Below the pieces are notes generated by a model. It had not been told where the DNA came from. It was given only the letters and a program-made list of their open reading frames with translations, and did not search any database. This document shows, one piece after another, positions 44,413 to 52,842 of a DNA stretch of 64,000 nt. The position numbers were made by a program, and so were the translations under genes. The DNA is taken from positions 1-64,000 of the forward strand of contig NZ_JAMCCX010000017.1 in the NCBI RefSeq assembly GCF_024706985.1. The letters are read 5' to 3'. Within the stretch, counting starts at the first letter, position 1; every line of letters begins with the position of its first letter. This DNA is from Alicyclobacillus sp. SP_1 (lineage in GTDB: Bacteria; Bacillota; Bacilli; Alicyclobacillales; Alicyclobacillaceae).

Positions 44413-44595
44413 GGAGGAGTGATCTATTTACCCCAGTACATCACGCACAAAAACCTGGTTGGGAAAGTCCATGCGCCCATTTTGCATGGCATCGCCCACG
44501 CGCATTCATTGATCATCATGCACGCTCTGCGCGCATATATGGTGCAAGCCGAGCCCCTGCAAGCGTCTCTTCCTCGACCAGTTTTGGATACGAAT

Positions 44596-45270
44596 CTACG
44601 GTTGATTCTTTTCCGCCATCTTGGCCTTCAGTGCTGCCAGTTCATCTCCGACTCCGTTGTCTCCCAAGTGTTTGAACTCATCATCCAGAGACTTTGACGG
44701 CGTGCGCAGTTCATTGCTCGCCTCCGCTTCCGCTTCAAGCTGGTTCACTTTCTCCTCCATACGCGAAAACCCACGGGCGGCGTTCTCCGTTCCAAAGTTG
44801 CCCATCGTATGATTGATCTGTTTTTGCACCTTCGCCGCGTCAGCGCGTGCGACGAGCATTTCCCGTCTGCTTTTCATTTTCATAAATTCGTCTTTCATTT
44901 GCTCCAGCTTATGCCGAAGCTCATCGGCCATCGTCTTTGATTTATCATATTCACTGCCGTACGTGTCCGCTTTCTCCTGTTGATCCTTCTTGTCCTGCAA
45001 CGCCTTGCGGGCGAGTTCTTCATTGCCCAGTTCCAGAGCCTTCTCCGCCTGCTCCTGACGCCTTTCGACCAACGCCGCCGCCCCGTCGCGCTGTTCCAGA
45101 AACCGTTTCTCAATGGCGATCTGCTTGGCGACCGCCATTTCTGCCTCCGCAATATCTTCCTCCATGTCGCGCAGAAACTGGTTAATCATCTTGACTGGAT
45201 CCTCTGCTTTATCGAGCATGTCGTTAACGGATGCGGCCGTGATGTCGCGAATCCTCTTGAAAACCGCCAT
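44596..45270 (-). CDS. pspA: PspA/IM30-family protein, copy 1
   Basis: A 224-residue long coiled-coil protein of the PspA/LiaH family, which forms peripheral membrane assemblies that protect membrane integrity. It begins MAVFKRIRDITAASVNDMLD, then a coiled coil including EAEMAVAKQIAIEKRFLEQR and AARGFSRMEEKVNQLEAEAE. GGGAGGTC precedes the ATG at 45270. The paralogue at 47698 is on the other strand. A partial TCACA-like site (TCACG-TTCC-TCAGG) lies near 45411-45426. Confidence 0.9.
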   Translation of the reverse strand: MAVFKRIRDITAASVNDMLDKAEDPVKMINQFLRDMEEDIAEAEMAVAKQIAIEKRFLEQRDGAAALVERRQEQAEKALELGNEELARKALQDKKDQQEKADTYGSEYDKSKTMADELRHKLEQMKDEFMKMKSRREMLVARADAAKVQKQINHTMGNFGTENAARGFSRMEEKVNQLEAEAEASNELRTPSKSLDDEFKHLGDNGVGDELAALKAKMAEKNQP

Positions 45271-45451
45271 ATCAATGACCTCCCTTGGGGTACTCCATGA
45301 TTCCACCGCGAAACTCATCGCAATTCGATGATCGTCATCTGTGTGAACAGATACACCCGATTGCAGGGAAGCGCATGGATCGCCTTCCATGAAACCAGTT
45401 CTTCTCACCCCCTGAGGAACGTGAGGTTATGTCAGTGTGATAGCGGGATTG

Positions 45452-45691
45452 TCACAACTGCACGGGACCGAATTCGTCTGCTTCCCACTCTTTTCGATCG
45501 ATCATCGGCTCACCCTGCAGCACCTGAAGCATTTTGCGGTATTCGTCTGTACTGATTTCACCGCTGGCCAGCCGCTGTTTCAGGATCTGACGCCATGATT
45601 CGCCGCGTTCCAAGCCCTGGCGATCGACATCGCGCGACGGAATCCGCCTGTGGTGATCATCGCTGTGAGAATGGTGAGAGCCACATCCCAT
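45452..45691 (-). CDS. His-rich SHOCT-domain protein
   Basis: A 79-residue soluble protein. The first 20 residues (MGCGSHHSHSDDHHRRIPSR) hold five His, two Asp and a Cys, a likely metal site. The C-terminal half has a SHOCT motif (QILKQRLASGEISTDEYRKM). GAGGAGGTC lies before the ATG at 45691. The TCACA-box promoter lies 39-54 bases upstream. The pairing of a metal-binding tail with SHOCT is unusual. Confidence 0.8.
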   Translation of the reverse strand: MGCGSHHSHSDDHHRRIPSRDVDRQGLERGESWRQILKQRLASGEISTDEYRKMLQVLQGEPMIDRKEWEADEFGPVQL

Positions 45692-45714
45692 ACCAAGACC
45701 TCCTCTCGAATTCC

Positions 45715-45745
45715 AGCATAAACGATCTTTGTGATGAAAGTGTGA
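45715..45745 (-). promoter_or_regulatory. TCACA-box promoter of the SHOCT gene
   Basis: On the minus strand TCACA-CTTTCA-TCACA (45745-45730), a perfect 11-base direct repeat, 9 bases, then TATGCT (45720-45715). It is the best-conserved member and sits at the -35 position. Confidence 0.75.
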
Positions 45746-45896
45746 TGGACATTTTCTGTGTTCACGCCACTGCATTTTCCGCTCCGCGACACCATCCCGA
45801 GACGGCCGCACAGATGAGGGTTCGCCTCCATAAGGTGCGCCATTGACCTTATGGAGGCGAACGTCGATTCACAACAAAGCGGGGTGTCTCGCGGAG

Positions 45897-46619
45897 TTAG
45901 CCAACGAGGACCTGTCCATACATTCCCTGTGCAGCATGGCCGGGATATTGGCAGATGTAGTTGTACTCACCTGACTGAGTGGCCGTAAAGGTGGTCGTGG
46001 CCATCGGATACTGGTCCTTGTTGGCCGCCGGGATCGGTGCAATGAACGACCCTGGATAAATCCCGCCCTGCATCATGGACATGTACGCATAGGGTGGCCG
46101 CGCCTGCATAATCTCGAATCCGTGCGGCATGCCGGTGTCCTCATTCACCAACTCGACTGCGACCTGGGCTCCCTTGGGTACATGGATGGTGGGATTGACC
46201 AGCCCTCCGATGACAAACCTGTCGTCCGCTCCCGTCATCATCGGACTTCCCAACACCACAATTTTGACCGATTGTCCTGCGTAAGTGATTGAGTTGTTGG
46301 CCTTATCGACGGTCGCGTTCTGCAAAGATGCGTTCATGTCGCGTTCTGCAGAAGACGGTTTGACGGTACCCACTTGACGAGAGAACCCATTCATCATAGA
46401 ACCCATCGCGTTGCCCCAGCCATTTCCGTTTGTAGAGGAAGCGCCGCCTGGTCCAACTGCCTGGCCCATCATGCCAGCCCAGCCACTATTGTTGTTCCAT
46501 GGGGCGTTTGACACAGAGCCGCCGCCAAAATTGATGGCGGCAATAATTTGAGATATGGCCAGCCCTCCGATGGCAAGACCGATTAACAGAGTTGGAACCA
46601 GGATCGTACTTCGTCTCAT
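45897..46619 (-). CDS. Sulfocyanin-like blue copper protein
   Basis: A 240-residue cupredoxin anchored by an N-terminal helix (LVPTLLIGLAIGGLAISQII). The copper ligands fit the type 1 site: His in MPHGFEI, and Cys, His and Met in YICQYPGHAAQGMYG near the C terminus. The linker is Gly/Asn/Met-rich. Such proteins pass electrons outside the membrane, as in sulfocyanin/rusticyanin-type respiratory chains. The TCACA-box promoter lies 48-63 bases upstream. Confidence 0.88.
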   Translation of the reverse strand: MRRSTILVPTLLIGLAIGGLAISQIIAAINFGGGSVSNAPWNNNSGWAGMMGQAVGPGGASSTNGNGWGNAMGSMMNGFSRQVGTVKPSSAERDMNASLQNATVDKANNSITYAGQSVKIVVLGSPMMTGADDRFVIGGLVNPTIHVPKGAQVAVELVNEDTGMPHGFEIMQARPPYAYMSMMQGGIYPGSFIAPIPAANKDQYPMATTTFTATQSGEYNYICQYPGHAAQGMYGQVLVG

Positions 46620-46651
46620 TCAGAATCTCCCCATTTCTTGAGTATGCTTTC

Positions 46652-46682
46652 ATCTTAGATCTGGAGTGTGTGGAAAGTTTGT
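46652..46682 (-). promoter_or_regulatory. TCACA-box promoter of the cupredoxin gene
   Basis: On the minus strand ACAAA-CTTTCC-ACACA (46682-46667), 9 bases, then TAAGAT (46657-46652). The half sites are weaker than elsewhere, but the spacer and -10 keep the same register. Confidence 0.6.
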
Positions 46683-46801
46683 GCATGGATATCGCCGATC
46701 ACACTATTTTAAAAGCGCGTTTCTCAACGTCAATGACGCCATACGGACGGATCGGGTTCCCGCAATCCGTCCGAATGGATGATCGTGCTTTGTCTGGGTA
46801 A

Positions 46802-47386
46802 TCAAACCGTCGTGTGGGAAGGCATTTCCGTGTGAACGGTCATTTCGGTCTTCGGTACAGCAGGAGCCCACATGCCAATCTTCTTCCAGGCTGGCCATTT
46901 TTTCGCGATCACCTGATCCAGCGTCCAACGGCAGTAGGGGGAGGACAACTGTTCAAGTCCCCAAAGCCCCACAAAAACGAAGGCGTACATTACGGCCGCG
47001 CCGATGTCGGTGGCGCCTGACCCATACGGGCCGCCGAATCCTTCGGCCACGGTCCAGATGCCGATGCTGGTGATTGCGCCCATGATGTACATGGGTTTTC
47101 TTGCAAATCCCAGCAGCAGAGACAGCGCAATCAGCGTTTCCAGAATGGCGATCAGGACGGCAAGCAGGAGTGGGTCGATGCTTACAAATTTTACCCAAAA
47201 CATGAACCATGGCATCATGATGTTTGGTTGACCCTTCATGGCGCCGGTGACGTAGCTTTCAAACCGTAACATGAACCCTGGAAACCACTTGAAAATGGCG
47301 TCAATAAGCCAGACGGCGCCGAATACCCAAGTGAAAATCCGCAAACGGGTTGCGCACTGTTCTTTGCACACCAGTTCCTTTGGCAT
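46802..47386 (-). CDS. DoxX-family membrane protein
   Basis: A 194-residue membrane protein with four helices. It starts with a Cys-containing segment (MPKELVCKEQCATRLRIFTW) and includes MPWFMFWVKFVSIDPLLLAV and ETLIALSLLLGFARKPMYIM, typical of DoxX/DoxD. In sulfur oxidisers DoxD-type proteins belong to thiosulfate:quinone oxidoreductase; other DoxX proteins have different roles, so that link is inferred. GAGGGAG precedes the ATG. Confidence 0.8.
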   Translation of the reverse strand: MPKELVCKEQCATRLRIFTWVFGAVWLIDAIFKWFPGFMLRFESYVTGAMKGQPNIMMPWFMFWVKFVSIDPLLLAVLIAILETLIALSLLLGFARKPMYIMGAITSIGIWTVAEGFGGPYGSGATDIGAAVMYAFVFVGLWGLEQLSSPYCRWTLDQVIAKKWPAWKKIGMWAPAVPKTEMTVHTEMPSHTTV

Positions 47387-47504
47387 GGCGACTCCCTCCC
47401 TTGTTCGTTCCAGACAGACGAACGACTGAGCTGGTGTTCCCAGGCGGGCAATGGATCAATTACTTCGTTAAAAATCTGTATTGTGCTTTCTTTCACATAC
47501 TATA

Positions 47505-47566
47505 CTATATCGGTATAGGATATTTTCATATAGCACAAAGGTAGGGCATCCTGGTATAGCACAAAG
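47505..47566. promoter_or_regulatory. Operator-like repeats between DoxX and the second PspA gene
   Basis: CTATA-N4-TATAG (47505-47518) is a short palindrome. TATAGCACAAAG occurs twice in direct orientation (47529-47540 and 47555-47566), and an inverted partial copy TTGTGCT lies near 47481-47487. The arrangement suggests a regulator binding upstream of the DoxX gene. The factor is unknown. Confidence 0.45.
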
Positions 47567-47624
47567 CGACTATTAATTTTGATCGGTTTCGCTTATCTCG
47601 TAACCAAGCCAAAGCCGTACATCT

Positions 47625-47655
47625 TCATAGTTTCTTCACACGTGGGCAGTATGCT
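47625..47655 (+). promoter_or_regulatory. TCACA-box promoter of the second PspA gene
   Basis: TCATA-GTTTCT-TCACA (47625-47640), 9 bases, then TATGCT (47650-47655). Same -10 as at 45715. It lies 58 bases before the PspA start codon. Confidence 0.7.
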
Positions 47656-47697
47656 CGTTGTGCAGTGGAGACGTAAACCCTTGGGAGTGGATACGGT

Positions 47698-48372
47698 ATG
47701 TCGATGGTGACAAGACTAAAGGACTTGGTGCGGGCCAACTTGAATGACCTGATGAGCAAGGCGGAAGATCCGGAGAAGAGTCTGAATCTGTATATTGAGG
47801 ATGCGTCCGAGCATTTGCGTGGATTCGCGGTCGAAGTCAATCGCTTTGAAGCCAACCGGATTCTCGTTGAAAAGCAACTGCATACTTGCGAAGCGACCAT
47901 CGCAGATTGGCATGAGAAGGCGAAACTGGCGATGCAGCAAAGCCGGGAAGACCTGGCGCGCAAGGCGCTTGAGCAAGAAGAGAAGGAAAAGACGCGTCTG
48001 GATCATTTGCAGCAGGAATTGGCGGGGGCCGAGGCCACGTCTGCCCAGATGAAGGAGCAGTATCAATTGTTGGAGAATAAACTGGACGAGGCCAAAGAGC
48101 GCCGTGTGGAACTGATCCGGCGTAACCGCGCCGCTGTCGCGCAAAGAGGCGCCGCGGTTGCGATTGCCGGGATTGGCAAAGAGGATCCGTTTTTTAGGAT
48201 TGACCGAATGGAGGAAAAAGTGGAGCAGCGGGAGGCCGAGGCGCAGGCGGCGCATAGCAGTTTGACCGCTTCCCTGTCTTATGAAATGGAACAACTTCAA
48301 AAGAATCAGTCGCAAAACCATGTGGATGACGCGTTGGCGAAATTGAAGGAAGAAGTGAATTTCGAGTCCTGA
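47698..48372 (+). CDS. PspA/IM30-family protein, copy 2
   Basis: A 224-residue coiled-coil protein. It starts SMVTRLKDLVRANLNDLMSK and has the same length and layout as copy 1 but low identity. GGGAGTGG precedes the ATG. It leads the small envelope-stress operon with the next gene. Two PspA paralogues on opposite strands within 3 kb suggest specialised roles. Confidence 0.88.
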   Translation: MSMVTRLKDLVRANLNDLMSKAEDPEKSLNLYIEDASEHLRGFAVEVNRFEANRILVEKQLHTCEATIADWHEKAKLAMQQSREDLARKALEQEEKEKTRLDHLQQELAGAEATSAQMKEQYQLLENKLDEAKERRVELIRRNRAAVAQRGAAVAIAGIGKEDPFFRIDRMEEKVEQREAEAQAAHSSLTASLSYEMEQLQKNQSQNHVDDALAKLKEEVNFES

Positions 48373-48501
48373 TGATTCAGATTCGCAGTCTTGTGGTGCG
48401 CGCAGAAAACACCAAGCTGACAGGGAGATCGCCCATGACCACACTGCGCCATTCCGGCAGGTGGTTTGTTGTTTGTGAACGCGCTGTGGGAGGGTGCTGA
48501 G

Positions 48502-49605
48502 ATGGAACTGTTCAACAGGATAAGAGATGTACTGTCTGGATTGCATACTTGCCCACCTGAGCATCTTGCGGCGTTTCGCAGAATTGGTGAAGAAGTGTAT
48601 GGAGTTGAAGTGGAACTGGCCGACTGCGGGGCGCCGCGTGCGCTGGCCCTTTTGCGTGCGGCCAAAGGCTTTCAGGTGATGGCGGACGCCCTGCTGTTCG
48701 ACGCGTTTTCAAGTGTAGGAACCGCCGTTGCGCCTGTTCCCGTGATCACGCATGAACTCGCGGAATCATGGTATGAGCGTATCCCGGAGTTGTTGATTGG
48801 CGCACGCCAGGAGGCGATGTTTGCGGGAAGCGCCAAAATGGTTCTTCCGGTCCGTTTGGGCAAAAGGGTCGAAGCGCATGGGGCGTGTCCGGTTCAGCAT
48901 TTGGCGGGCATGCGGCGGGCGGCGGCCGCAATGGAGGATCTGCTGCAGGAAGGGTTGGAGCGTGCTCGCCTGCAACCAGACACGTACAGGGAAGCGCTCC
49001 TTCTCAATGAGAAGGCAGGGATTAATCGCCGGGTGGCCGACGCGATGGTGGGTTTTATTATGGGTGGACAGCATGTGTCGATCAAAACGCACGAAGAGGC
49101 AGAACAGAAGTACTGGGAGGTGCTGGCGGAGTGTCTGGTAGTCGTCCAGGCGCTGGAAGACCCGTCGGCATTGCGGCCTTTTGCAGCAAACAAAAATCCA
49201 ACGGGCAAAAGTACGGTGAGGACGCGACTCGATTCTGCGGATGTCTGGAAGATCACATCGGAAGCGGCGCAGTTGCAGATTCGCCGCTCTGGGGAGTGGG
49301 AGGCGGCAGAAAAGGATCTCGCTGAACTCTGGAGTGTGCATCGGATAACGGATGGGGAACGCGAATACGAGCATACCGTAGCGCGATTACTTCATCAGGG
49401 AGATATCCGTGAGAATGGTTATTGGCATTGTTGTCCTTTTCAGCCTGTGTATCAAGTGGCTCGCGGATCCGTTCGGGTCGTCGGACATTCGATTCCGTCT
49501 GGGCATGTGTTTGTCTGGGATTATGGCGAAGCTGGCACAGCGGGGCGATTTGTTACGCGGTCTTCGTTTGACAGGACGGGTTCGCGGCATTATTGCGCAG
49601 ACTAG
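48502..49605 (+). CDS. Hypothetical protein linked to PspA
   Basis: About 367 residues, mostly helical, with no membrane helix. It starts MELFNRIRDVLSGLHTCPPE. The ATG at 48502 has GGGAGGG upstream. The last 65 residues look unlike the rest (Cys/Trp/His-rich) and overlap another good frame from 49409, so a frameshift near 49400 may have replaced the real C terminus. No family is recognised; its position after pspA suggests a membrane-stress role. Confidence 0.55.
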   Translation: MELFNRIRDVLSGLHTCPPEHLAAFRRIGEEVYGVEVELADCGAPRALALLRAAKGFQVMADALLFDAFSSVGTAVAPVPVITHELAESWYERIPELLIGARQEAMFAGSAKMVLPVRLGKRVEAHGACPVQHLAGMRRAAAAMEDLLQEGLERARLQPDTYREALLLNEKAGINRRVADAMVGFIMGGQHVSIKTHEEAEQKYWEVLAECLVVVQALEDPSALRPFAANKNPTGKSTVRTRLDSADVWKITSEAAQLQIRRSGEWEAAEKDLAELWSVHRITDGEREYEHTVARLLHQGDIRENGYWHCCPFQPVYQVARGSVRVVGHSIPSGHVFVWDYGEAGTAGRFVTRSSFDRTGSRHYCAD

Positions 49606-49612
49606 ACGGTGA
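49409..49612 (+). CDS. Small membrane protein overlapping the PspA-linked gene
   Basis: A 67-residue protein with one helix (MVIGIVVLFSLCIKWLADPF) and a basic tail. GTG at 49409 has AGGGAGAT about 6 bases before it. The frame overlaps the upstream gene's C-terminal coding region by 197 bases. Either this is a true overlapping gene or the two frames were once joined. Confidence 0.5.
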   Translation: MRMVIGIVVLFSLCIKWLADPFGSSDIRFRLGMCLSGIMAKLAQRGDLLRGLRLTGRVRGIIAQTRR

Positions 49613-49672
49613 TCGGGGCTGACTGACGGCTATGGTCCACATGGCCCATTTTTCATGCGGACACAGCGTGAT

Positions 49673-49801
49673 GGACTGTGTGGACTACGTTTCAGAATCG
49701 TGGCCGCGCCGTTCCTGTGAGGGTGGCCGGCAAATGCTTGCCCTCCATACTTTCTTCACACATCCACGGTACGATGACATACGTGATACGAGGGAGGGTA
49801 T
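49673..49801 (+). repeat. Duplicated promoter region, copy 1
   Basis: This stretch matches 58676-58796 on the opposite strand almost throughout. Shared blocks are GGACTGTGTGG, CGTTTCAGAA, CTTGCCCTCCATACTTTCTT and GGAGGGTAT. It is a whole promoter cassette, including the TCACA box and ribosome site, that has been copied to a second locus. Confidence 0.75.
49745..49775 (+). promoter_or_regulatory. TCACA-box promoter of the truncated sulfocyanin
   Basis: CCATA-CTTTCT-TCACA (49745-49760), 9 bases, then TACGAT (49770-49775). Nearly identical promoters occur at 51184 and 58711. Confidence 0.75.
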
Positions 49802-49804
49802 ATC

Positions 49805-50194
49805 ATGAAACTGAAACATTGGATCGTACCATCGATTGTCGCTACGTCTGTTTTGATTGCGGGCGGCTCGGTGTTTGCGGCCACTTCTGCGCACCATGGA
49901 CAATATGCACCCAATTGGTCTACCGTGACGGGCCATGCCACAGCAAATGTGGAGAGCGCCGGTTCCGGTGTGAATGGCGGGGGTGGTTATAGCAGGATGG
50001 AGAGTGCCGGTTCCGGTGTGAATGGTAGTGGTGGTTATAGCAGGATGAGGAGCGTCGGTTCCAGTGTGATGGGTGGTGGCGCTCAGGGTGTAAACGGCGC
50101 AAACGGCATGACGGCTGGGTTTGGCGGCACAGTCGGGAGTGGCGGCATGATGGGCGGCGGCGGCATGAGTGGGGGATCTGCGTACAATCGATAA
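49805..50194 (+). CDS. Gly-rich truncated sulfocyanin paralogue
   Basis: A 129-residue exported protein. Its signal and first 45 residues (MKLKHWIVPSIVATSVLIAG) are nearly identical to the sulfocyanin at 51240. It then runs into short Gly/Ser repeats (SAGSGVNGGGGYSRM twice) and a GGMMGGGGMSGG tail, without any copper domain. AGGGAGG lies before the ATG. It may be a decayed copy, or a Gly-rich secreted protein reusing a sulfocyanin start. Confidence 0.65.
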   Translation: MKLKHWIVPSIVATSVLIAGGSVFAATSAHHGQYAPNWSTVTGHATANVESAGSGVNGGGGYSRMESAGSGVNGSGGYSRMRSVGSSVMGGGAQGVNGANGMTAGFGGTVGSGGMMGGGGMSGGSAYNR

Positions 50195-50414
50195 CCTCAA
50201 CAACGCCCATATAGGATTAATTGTTATAAGGATGGCGAAGCGCTCGGATTTGTGAAACTGACAGGCTGGTGAATCCGGAGTGGACAGGCATTCAAAATGA
50301 TTTCCTTTGGATTCCGCTTCCGCCTCGCACGTCCAGAGTTATTTCGGCAGCATCCTGTCTGCAGTGCGAGCCGGGGCGAAACAGGTCGGAACTGAATTGA
50401 GGAGGAATAGTACC

Positions 50415-51098
50415 ATGCAGGAAAAGCGTATCGTCGTCTGTATTGCTCACCCAGACGACGAAGTTTTTTGTTCGGGCACCCTCTTGCGGCTAGCCGATGC
50501 GGGAAATGAGCTGACGGTGGTGGTGGGAACACAGGGCGAAAAAGGGAGCCACGATCCGATGCTAACCGCGGAGTCCATTGCTGCGGCAAGACGTCAAGAG
50601 ATGGACATGTCCGCACACCGGCTTGGCGTGAAAGAAGTGGTTCAACTTGGGTATCGGGATGGCGAGTTGCAGTATGCCGAAGATCTAAAGGAAACGCTGT
50701 TTCGTCTGGTTCGCTCGATTCGGCCCGATGTTGTGCTGACATTTGATCCGTGGAAGCGCTATGAGATTCACTCGGATCACCGTGAAATCGGCTTTGCGAT
50801 GATTGAGGCGGCTCATTTGGGCGCCAATTGTTGGTACTATAATGGACAGATCACGGACGACATCAAATGCCACCGGAGCCAAGAGTTATACCTGTTTCAT
50901 TGTGACGAGCCGAATTATTATGTGGATATCACCGACGTCTTCGAACGCAAACTATACGCGGCGAGCGCACATGCGAGTCAATTTGGCCCGGATGTCGATG
51001 AAGTGCGGCTGCGTAGCATCATGAATCAAATGAACCCGGATGTGCAGATGACCATCGAACCCTTTCGCAAGATGTGGCACTCTAATCTGTATCTATAG
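50415..51098 (+). CDS. PIG-L/LmbE-family deacetylase
   Basis: A 227-residue zinc deacetylase. AHPDDEVFCSG near residues 10-20 is the metal motif and HSDHREIG carries the second metal site. Members remove acetyl groups from N-acetylglucosamine conjugates, such as BshB in bacillithiol synthesis; the substrate here is not known. GGAGGAAT lies about 8 bases upstream. Confidence 0.85.
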   Translation: MQEKRIVVCIAHPDDEVFCSGTLLRLADAGNELTVVVGTQGEKGSHDPMLTAESIAAARRQEMDMSAHRLGVKEVVQLGYRDGELQYAEDLKETLFRLVRSIRPDVVLTFDPWKRYEIHSDHREIGFAMIEAAHLGANCWYYNGQITDDIKCHRSQELYLFHCDEPNYYVDITDVFERKLYAASAHASQFGPDVDEVRLRSIMNQMNPDVQMTIEPFRKMWHSNLYL

Positions 51099-51183
51099 AA
51101 AGTCAGGGGTACGGTTGATCCACGCCTGCTGGCAAGAGGGTATCCGCTTTGCGTCTCGCGACACGCAGTCACCAATCTTGCCC

Positions 51184-51214
51184 CCATACTTTCTTCACAT
51201 ATCCACGGTACGAT
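51184..51214 (+). promoter_or_regulatory. TCACA-box promoter of the sulfocyanin gene
   Basis: CCATA-CTTTCT-TCACA (51184-51199), 9 bases, then TACGAT (51209-51214). It is followed by GGGAGGGTATATC before the ATG, as at 49745. Confidence 0.75.
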
Positions 51215-51239
51215 GGCTACATGAAAGGGAGGGTATATC

Positions 51240-52034
51240 ATGAAACTGAAACATTGGATCGCACCATCGATTGTCGCTACGTCTGTATTGATTGCGGGAG
51301 GCTCGGTATTTGCAGCCACCACTGCGCGCCATGGACAATATGCAACCAACTGGTCTGCCATGATGGGCCAAGCCCCATCAAATGTGGGGAGCGCCGGTTC
51401 CGGTGTGAATGGCGGCGGCGGTTACGGCAGGATGGGAGGCTACGGCTCGGGCGCGAACGGCGACGGCGGTTACGGCATGATGGGCGGCTACGGTTCGGGC
51501 GCGAATGGTAGCGGCGGTTATGGCATGATGGGAGGCGGCGCTCGGGGCGCCAACCGCTCTCTGGTCAACAATGCGCAACTGAGTCAACTTGTTCGGCAAG
51601 GTGAAGCGGGTGCGGTCATCAATCGCAAAACGAACACCGTTACGTACCAGGGTCAAAATGTGACGCTCGTCGCGCTCGCTTCGCCGCACGGGAAACCCAA
51701 TATGACGTGGGAGATCGACGGGCTGGTCAATCCTACGGTTGTGGTGTCGTCCAAGGCACAGGTTCGTGTGACGCTCGTCAATACAGACTGGGGCTACATG
51801 CATGGGTTTGAGGTCACCACAACGCCTCCGCCCTACCCGTTCATGTCCATGATGGCCATCAATACTGATTTTCTCCAGATGCCGCTTCCTCAGCGGACGA
51901 CGAAGGCGCTGCCGTCAGCGCAATATGACACGACTTCGGGGTTGCTCAATCTGCGCGCGGGAACGTACTATTATCTCTGTCCAGTGCCAGGGCATGCACA
52001 ACAGGGCATGCACGGAACGTTGCGTGTCACGTGA
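51240..52034 (+). CDS. Sulfocyanin-like blue copper protein
   Basis: A 264-residue exported cupredoxin. A signal peptide (SIVATSVLIAGGSVFAA) is followed by tandem Gly/Tyr repeats (GSGANGDGGYGMMGGYGSGA) and the copper domain. Ligands: His in YMHGFEV, and Cys, His and Met in YYYLCPVPGHAQQGMHG. Type 1 copper proteins of this kind shuttle electrons to a terminal oxidase in iron or sulfur oxidisers. It is just upstream of the two-component system. Confidence 0.9.
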   Translation: MKLKHWIAPSIVATSVLIAGGSVFAATTARHGQYATNWSAMMGQAPSNVGSAGSGVNGGGGYGRMGGYGSGANGDGGYGMMGGYGSGANGSGGYGMMGGGARGANRSLVNNAQLSQLVRQGEAGAVINRKTNTVTYQGQNVTLVALASPHGKPNMTWEIDGLVNPTVVVSSKAQVRVTLVNTDWGYMHGFEVTTTPPPYPFMSMMAINTDFLQMPLPQRTTKALPSAQYDTTSGLLNLRAGTYYYLCPVPGHAQQGMHGTLRVT

Positions 52035-52093
52035 CAGTCGGACTGACGCTCTTGTGGTAAGGAAACTACAGGCGGATTCGTAGAAGACGGCGC

Positions 52094-52135
52094 AAAGCCA
52101 CGTTTCGCGACCACGGACGCGCGGACGTGGCTTTT
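52094..52135 (+). terminator. Terminator-like hairpin before the two-component system
   Basis: AAAGCCACGT (52094-52103) and ACGTGGCTTT (52125-52134) pair perfectly, with a GC-rich loop and a short T-run. It ends 17 bases before the response regulator start. Partial read-through would join the sulfocyanin and regulator genes. Confidence 0.65.
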
Positions 52136-52152
52136 CAAGGGAGGTGCACTGG

Positions 52153-52842
52153 ATGCAACGGCGTATCCTGGCGGTCGATGATGAGGCTCCCATGCGTCGC
52201 CTGATTCGGATTTATCTCAATGAAGCGGGATATGAAGTGGTCGAGGCGGGAGATGGACTGTCCTGCCTGAAAGAACTGGATGGAGGATTGTATCATCTGG
52301 TTGTGCTTGATGTCATGATGCCTGGGATGGATGGGATCGAGACATGCCGCCGAATCCGCAAACAGAACCGGGATATTCCGATCCTGTTATTGACGGCGAG
52401 GGATGCGGTGGAACACAAGGTGGCAGGCCTCAAGGCGGGTGCGGATGACTATCTGGTCAAACCGTTTGACGGACGGGAACTGGCCGCGCGCGTCGAGAGC
52501 CTATTGCGGCGCGCGTATCGCAATGACGAACCGGTGTACGACATTCCCGGACTGCCACTGCGGGTGGATATCGAGAATCGGCAGGCTTTTGTGGGCAGCC
52601 ATGTCGTTAACCTGACACCCAAGGAGTTTGAGATCCTGGTGCTGTTCGTCAAGCGGCCAGGGCGCACATTTGCCCGTGAACAGTTGCTTGATCTGGTATG
52701 GGGTGCGGAATACGACGGCGACAGTCGCACCGTCGATACGCACATCAAGAACATTCGGGAGAAGTTGCGGTCAGCCGGAATCGAGAGCGATCCGATCGCC
52801 ACTGTTTGGGGCGTCGGGTACAAGTTTGAGGTGTCGGTATGA
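52153..52842 (+). CDS. OmpR/PhoB-family response regulator
   Basis: A 229-residue regulator with a receiver domain (LAVDDEAPMRRL, phospho-acceptor Asp53 in VLDVMMPGMD, Lys in LVKPF) and a winged-helix domain (LTPKEFEILVLFVKRPGRTF, then SRTVDTHIKNIREKL). AGGGAGG is at good spacing for the ATG at 52153; an earlier GTG at 52144 is too close. OmpR-family regulators bind direct repeats with an 11-base period, like the TCACA boxes here. It is the prime candidate to control them. Confidence 0.92.
   Translation: MQRRILAVDDEAPMRRLIRIYLNEAGYEVVEAGDGLSCLKELDGGLYHLVVLDVMMPGMDGIETCRRIRKQNRDIPILLLTARDAVEHKVAGLKAGADDYLVKPFDGRELAARVESLLRRAYRNDEPVYDIPGLPLRVDIENRQAFVGSHVVNLTPKEFEILVLFVKRPGRTFAREQLLDLVWGAEYDGDSRTVDTHIKNIREKLRSAGIESDPIATVWGVGYKFEVSV

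Noticed and set aside
44419-44697. Plus-strand frame of 92 codons starting GTG
   Set aside because: It runs into the end of the PspA gene on the other strand and has the ribosome site directly against the start. Coding is doubtful.
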